From Sipunculus nudus (taxonomy: Eukaryota > Annelida > Sipuncula > Golfingiida > Sipunculidae), in the NCBI GenBank assembly GCA_026874595.1, contig CM049311.1:41665676-41729675 (forward strand): a DNA stretch of 64,000 bases. The letters run 5' to 3'. This document shows positions 59,578 through 64,000 of this stretch, piece by piece. The position numbers were made by a program, and so were the translations under genes. A model generated the notes under the pieces. It saw nothing but the letters and a program-made list of their open reading frames with translations, searched no databases and had not been told where the DNA came from. Numbering within the stretch: the stretch's first letter is position 1; the number at the start of each line of letters is the position of its first letter.

Positions 59578-61086
59578 TTATTTAATGACAGGTGGCGCCA
59601 CCTACCTTCACATTTACGCTGCAGACATCCAAGCTCATATCTCGGGAACCATTTGACCGATTGGGCCAAAATTTTGCATGTGTATAGATCTCCCATAGCT
59701 CTTTATCATACGCAAAACTGGTGGCGCCACCTGCAACCATTTTTGCACAGCATCCATCTGTTCATCTGCCTTGGGATAAAATCACTCATATCTCGGCAGT
59801 GGTTTGACTTGTCCACCTGAAATTATGCAGGTTTATTCATCCTTGACACTTTTTTTATTTAATGACAGGTGGTGCCACCTACCTTCACATTTACGCTGCA
59901 GACATCCAAGCTCATATCTCAGGATCCATTTGACCGATTGGGCAAAAATTTTGCATGTTTATAGATCTCACATAGCTCTTTATCATAAGCAAAACTGGTG
60001 GCTCAACCTGCAACCATTTTACACAGTGTACGTCTTTTTGTTTGCAGTGGGATAAAATCACTCATATCTCGGCAGTGGTTTGACATATCTGCCTAAAATT
60101 TTGCAGGTTTATACATCTTGGATAGCTTTCTGGATTTTGTGGCAGGTGGCGCCACGTACATTTATGTATACGCTGCAGACATTCAGGCTTATATCTCAGG
60201 ACTGGTTTGACATATCCTCCTGAAATTTTGCATTTATATAGATCTCACATAGCTCTTTATCATACACAAAATTGGTGGCGCCACCTGCCACCATTTTTGC
60301 ACAGCATCCATCTGTTTGTCTGCCATGGGCTTAAATCACTGCACAGCATCTGTCTGTTTGTCTGCCATGGGCTGAAATCATTCATATCTCAGTAGTGGTT
60401 TGACTAATCTGCCTAAAATTTTTCATTTTTATACATCTTGGATAGCTTTCTCGTAATGTGGCAGGTGGCGCCACCTACATTTACGTTAACGCTGCAGACA
60501 TTCAGTCTTATATTCCAGGACAGGTTTGACATATCCCCCTGAAATTTTGTATGTGTATAGATCTCACATAGACCTGAATCATACACAAAATTGGTGGCGC
60601 CACCTGCCACCATTTTGCACAGCATCCTTCTGTTTGTCTGCTGTGGGATTAAAACACTCATATACAAGTAGTGGTTTGACTTATCTGCTTAAAATTTTGC
60701 ATATGTATACAACTTGGACAGCTTTCTGGATTTTGTGGTAGGTGGCACAACCTACATACACATTTTAGCTGCAGACATCCAGGCTATTATGCAACACACC
60801 TCACTCTATTTCCCCTTGCACTCAATCCATGCGCCACTTCACCCGTCCCAGTCTGATTTTGGCAGATACACGTAGTCGCTTGTTGACTACCCGTATTCTA
60901 GTTTTTGTGTTGTGCCAGAATTTCAGCAGTGATGTTTGTTTAATTGTTTCTTGTTCTAAGTGTTTAGTACTTGCATTGTTCATATACATGTTTAACACAT
61001 GTTCTTGAAAAGTAATGGTCCAGCATTGAAACATTATACCTGGTGTAATCTCATTGCACATGTTCGTATTAGGCCTTTAGGCCTAG

Positions 61087-61419
61087 TTTTCTCTGTTTTT
61101 GAGACCTTCAAATAAAGCCTCATATTGTAAGAGGGCACAAACAGTAACCCCTTGACCTAGAATCTTAATACTTGACATCTAGGGAGGTCCATGAGAAGTC
61201 TTCATGGAAAATTGAAATTAGGTCTTTGTTACCTTATTCTCTGAGCCATTGGGCTTATATCCATCCCCCCCCCCCCACCCCCTGAATAATTAAAAATGTG
61301 ATACAAAAGCTCCTGTATATGAATGACTTATGCATTGATTCCCATGATTCATTGCATGCATATTGATCACGGAGTGTTTCATCAGTTCCTGTGAACTGGT
61401 GGCATTACCTGTATTTTTA
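61087..61419 (+). mobile_element. Subtype C core fragment
   Basis: One unit of the C2 type: 'gttaccttattctctgagcc', a 13-base C tract at 61265-61277, and 'tcagttcctgtgaactggtg' followed by a degenerate form of the GGTGGCGCCACC motif. E10 starts directly after it. Confidence 0.65.
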
Positions 61420-64000
61420 GTGAACCTGTGAGCTTGTGCAATGGTGCAGCATCGTGCGGTGTGCGTCGTGCGTCTTCTGTACATTAACCATAGCTATCTC
61501 AAAAACGGCAGGAGCTAACATCACCAATTTTTAGCTCAGCTGACTATAAGTCATCTGAGCTATAGTCGTGGTCCATTGTCCGTCGTCCGTCCGTCTGTCC
61601 GTCCGTCCGTCCGTCCGTCCGTAGATGTGGCACGTTTTGAAACCGTAAGACCTAGGAATCCAAAATTCAGCATAATGTTAGATGTCCCCAAGATCTCCTA
61701 CCAAGCCGAAAACTGGGTCTTTGCGACTTCGTTCCTTTGAGAAATTAAGGAAAAACCTCAATTTTTTATTTAAATCCTATTTTCACACTTCAGGACTGCC
61801 TAATTTCAAAACCACTCATCTGTTTTTCCTCATATTAACCATAAATATTCTTCTATATAGTTCCTATGTACATGCCAGAAATTAAGTCTGTTAAGTATAA
61901 ATTCTTTAAGTTATGGGCCCAAACATAATGGACTTTGTAAAAAATCAGAAAAATATTTACTCACTTAACATGAAAAATTTTGAAACTAGAGTCTATTTTC
62001 CCAAGTATATAACTATGTTTAATTAAGATTCAATTGTTTACCCAAAATTAGATCTGAATTTTGTAAATTTTTTAAGTAATTAGCATAAAAATAAAATCAG
62101 TACCTTAAATTTTGCCCAACTTTGACGATGGCACGTTTTTTTCCTGTAAGTACCATTGATTTAATTTTCACAGCATGTAAACATAAATATTTAATTTGTT
62201 TAAATCTGAAATTTGGAAGTAAAAGCTTGAAAATTAAGCTAGTTATTGATTTTTTTCTTGAGGCTCTATTGTAGTCATTTGCTTTGATTACAGATTACAG
62301 ATGCAGGGTCCCACTCCAGGTCACTGGAAGTCAGCTATGCCAGGGTTTCTGATTTGTTACAGTCACTGGGGGAGATCCCCTGCTGTGACAGGTGTACAGT
62401 TATTCTGATATCACCACCCCATTCCCCCCCCCCCCCCCCGCAAACCCAACCCACCAAATGTTATGCAGTATTGTTATTGTTTTCACTGTATCTCCTTAAT
62501 TGTAATGCTGTTTCCACTCTGATATGCAAAAACTTTCCTTAAAAAAGTAATTCAAGGTATAATCCAGAAGATGCAATGTTGTGTAATGTAACATTTTTAA
62601 AGAAATCATTTTTCTTTTAAATGATTTTACCAATCATAATGGAACCCATCAGTATGCTTAAATTATGATAAAATATGAAGCACATTATGGATAAATAAAG
62701 ACACAATTCAAAATTGTGAAATCTAAATCAAGTATTTTTTTTAGACATTTATTGTTTTGCAGATTTAAAAGATATATTTTTGTGGTAAAAAATAAATAAA
62801 CATTTGTATGCATGATGTGGTGTTATCTGACAAGATTGAGATTTATGATGATGCATTGAGAATTATGAATCAACTTTTATATTCAGATATATATGTTATA
62901 TTGAAAATGTATAGAAATATAAACTTAAATTAAAAAAAAAATTGATGTGATAAAAAAATGAGGATTTGATACAAACATTTGTTCATTATTTTCCTGCATC
63001 AGCAGAATTTGAGATCAGGCTTTGTTTGCCATGTTTTATGTTGTTAATTAGTTATATTTCAACTGTATACATTTCATAAAAAAAAAACATATTTAATAAT
63101 TTATATTATACAAAAAAAGATTTGATTGAACAAATGTGTAAACTACTGAAATGTCAACAGTTAATCGAAAAGCCAACTAATGATCATGGTAATTGTACAG
63201 ATCATTTGTTCACAAACTGCTCACATGCTTCAGTTTCAACATTAGGGAACACATGGTCAGGTCACAAAATATTATTTGCAACAATTTCTTGCTCATCAAT
63301 ACAAACCAATCATATAAACCAACCATGGCCTTTATTACCTCTTCCTCTTACACTTTATCTCCATTTGATATTATTTTAGATTTTTACCTTCAAGGTTAAC
63401 GTCAGCTGAGCATAGTGACCCATAGGTCCCTTGTTTTAAAATGAAGAGACTTCTGAAAAACTCTATTGGATTTTTTTTATTTTTTTCTAACTGCATTTTC
63501 TGAGATTATATAGGGAAAAAGCTGAAAAAGCTTTAAAAATCTTCTTCTCCAAAACTGTCCAACTGTCATGAAATTTAATACAAAAAATTGTCCAATATTT
63601 CACAGAAATGATACCTGGAACAATCTTTCCCAAGTTTGTTCAAATGGTTCCAGTTCGGAGAATTTTGGTTGAGTTACAGGAGGTTGAACTTAGTCATCTG
63701 TCCAAAAAAGCACACTAAATTAAAATCTCAGAAAGGCTTGAGCTATCATCACCAAATTTTATACCAATGTTTGTCACATATGTCATATCTGAAATTGAGG
63801 TATTGGTGGCGAGATCTACATTGATCTGTTTTTTTACGAAGCGAAAATGTAATTTTAGACTCTTCTAGCTTATACACTGTTTTATGATGAAACTGTTAAG
63901 CTGATTGGTTTAAACTTTACAAGAATTGTTCTATGGTAGGGTTCTGTCAGTTTTATAAGAATAGATTGGGTAAATGCAGCTTTAAAAAAGCAGTGTACCC
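61420..64000 (+). mobile_element. Family E element E10, containing A12, cut by the window edge
   Basis: Starts GTGAACCTGTGAGCTTGTGC at 61420. A12 interrupts it at 61533-63434, and E core resumes at 63435 and continues to the window end. The portion 63826-64000 reads through the site occupied by A2 in E1. Confidence 0.72.
61533..63434 (+). mobile_element. Family A element A12 (1.9 kb), full length
   Basis: 5' hairpin at 61533 (AGCTCAGCTGACT / AGTCATCTGAGCT) and a long TCCG tract (61580-61622). It has a single core copy and an A3-like 3' half with a 16-base C tract. It ends with TCAGCTGAGCATAG, a near-palindrome 'gacccataggtc' and CCTTG near 63434. With one core copy it is the shortest complete family A element here. 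Confidence 0.78.

Larger units (their letters stand above)
53897..60901 (+). mobile_element. Family F element F2, interrupted by B3, D3 and B4
   Basis: The 5' end ATCTGCCAATACAGG with TTTTGCGGAT (to 53932) is a slightly mutated copy of the F1 end. The 3' end has GGCAGATA, GTAGTC (60872-60877), GACTAC (60885-60890) and CTAG (60898-60901), as in F1. F-type core lies at 53933-54632 and 59578-60897 with GGTGGCGCCACC palindromes. A DR1-type TGACCTCTGACCT is at 54069-54081, the same place as in F1. B3, D3 and a B4 fragment lie between. Confidence 0.75.
52709..61086 (+). mobile_element. Family E element E9, 5'-truncated, containing F2
   Basis: E sequence from 'gagaatagattgagtttgtt' (52709) includes the 22-bp repeat block and the GTTCACTCAGTGCAGCC repeats to about 53896. 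F2 fills 53897-60901. E resumes with 'tttttgtgttgtgccagaat' and ends near 61086 with a modified inverse end (CACATGTTCGT), AGGCCTTTAGGCCT and CTAG. Here the terminal tetramer is CTAG rather than CTTG. Confidence 0.72.

Noticed and set aside
1-64000. tRNA, rRNA, LTR retrotransposon or LINE sequences
   Set aside because: I found no cloverleaf or B-box context, no paired long terminal repeats, and no reverse transcriptase or integrase motifs in any frame offered by the sequence.

Overview
This is eukaryotic intronic DNA, very probably from a bivalve mollusc. The only protein-coding sequence I can support is two short exons on the + strand, at 24474-24617 and 42079-42194. Together they encode about 87 residues of the first calponin-homology (CH1) domain of parvin, the actopaxin/PAT-6 family that forms the ILK-PINCH-parvin adhesion complex. 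They splice in frame (phase 1 into phase 1; the second exon ends in phase 0) across a 17,461-bp intron. The upstream half of CH1 and everything after CH1 are not in the window, so the whole 64 kb appears to lie inside one large parvin gene. The other short open frames are translations of repeats or chance frames.

The rest is almost wholly non-autonomous mobile DNA. I separate six main families, named here A, D, E, F, G and H, plus hybrid subtypes B and C that share family A ends. All have the same anatomy: an imperfect hairpin at the 5' end, usually a TCCG-type microsatellite just inside, tandem core repeats, a short copy of the 5' end inverted near the 3' end, then a compact stem-loop and a terminal CTAG (or CTTG/CTAA). 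They insert within T runs without a visible target duplication. This matches Helentron-type (Helitron-related) HINEs and the 'pearl' elements reported from bivalves; no Rep/helicase gene is present. They are nested up to four deep. For example, E1 (from 9089) holds D1 and A2, A2 holds E2, and E2 holds A3 and A4.

Layout: 1-9088 A1 with G1 inside, then an A fragment with F1 inside; 9089-22741 the E1/A2/E2/A3/A4 nest; 22742-24473 E3 and fairly unique intron; 24474-24617 parvin exon; 24670-40821 A, E, B, C and D elements with two inverted A fragments; 40822-42078 a minisatellite of about 40 units abutting the second exon; 42383-51084 A, C and E elements, E8 being split by a 2,053-bp TA-flanked DNA transposon; 51085-64000 A fragments, E9 containing F2, which contains D3 with H1/H2, and finally E10 containing A12.

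Three signals stand out. The minisatellite is built from the exon's own 3' splice site, and most units carry an AG/GT junction resembling a recursive-splicing site. Several element families carry tandem copies of perfect nuclear-receptor motifs: an ERE-type palindrome in C1, DR1 plus extended half-sites in G1, and DR1 in F. A 12-bp palindrome, GGTGGCGCCACC, is shared by otherwise different families.
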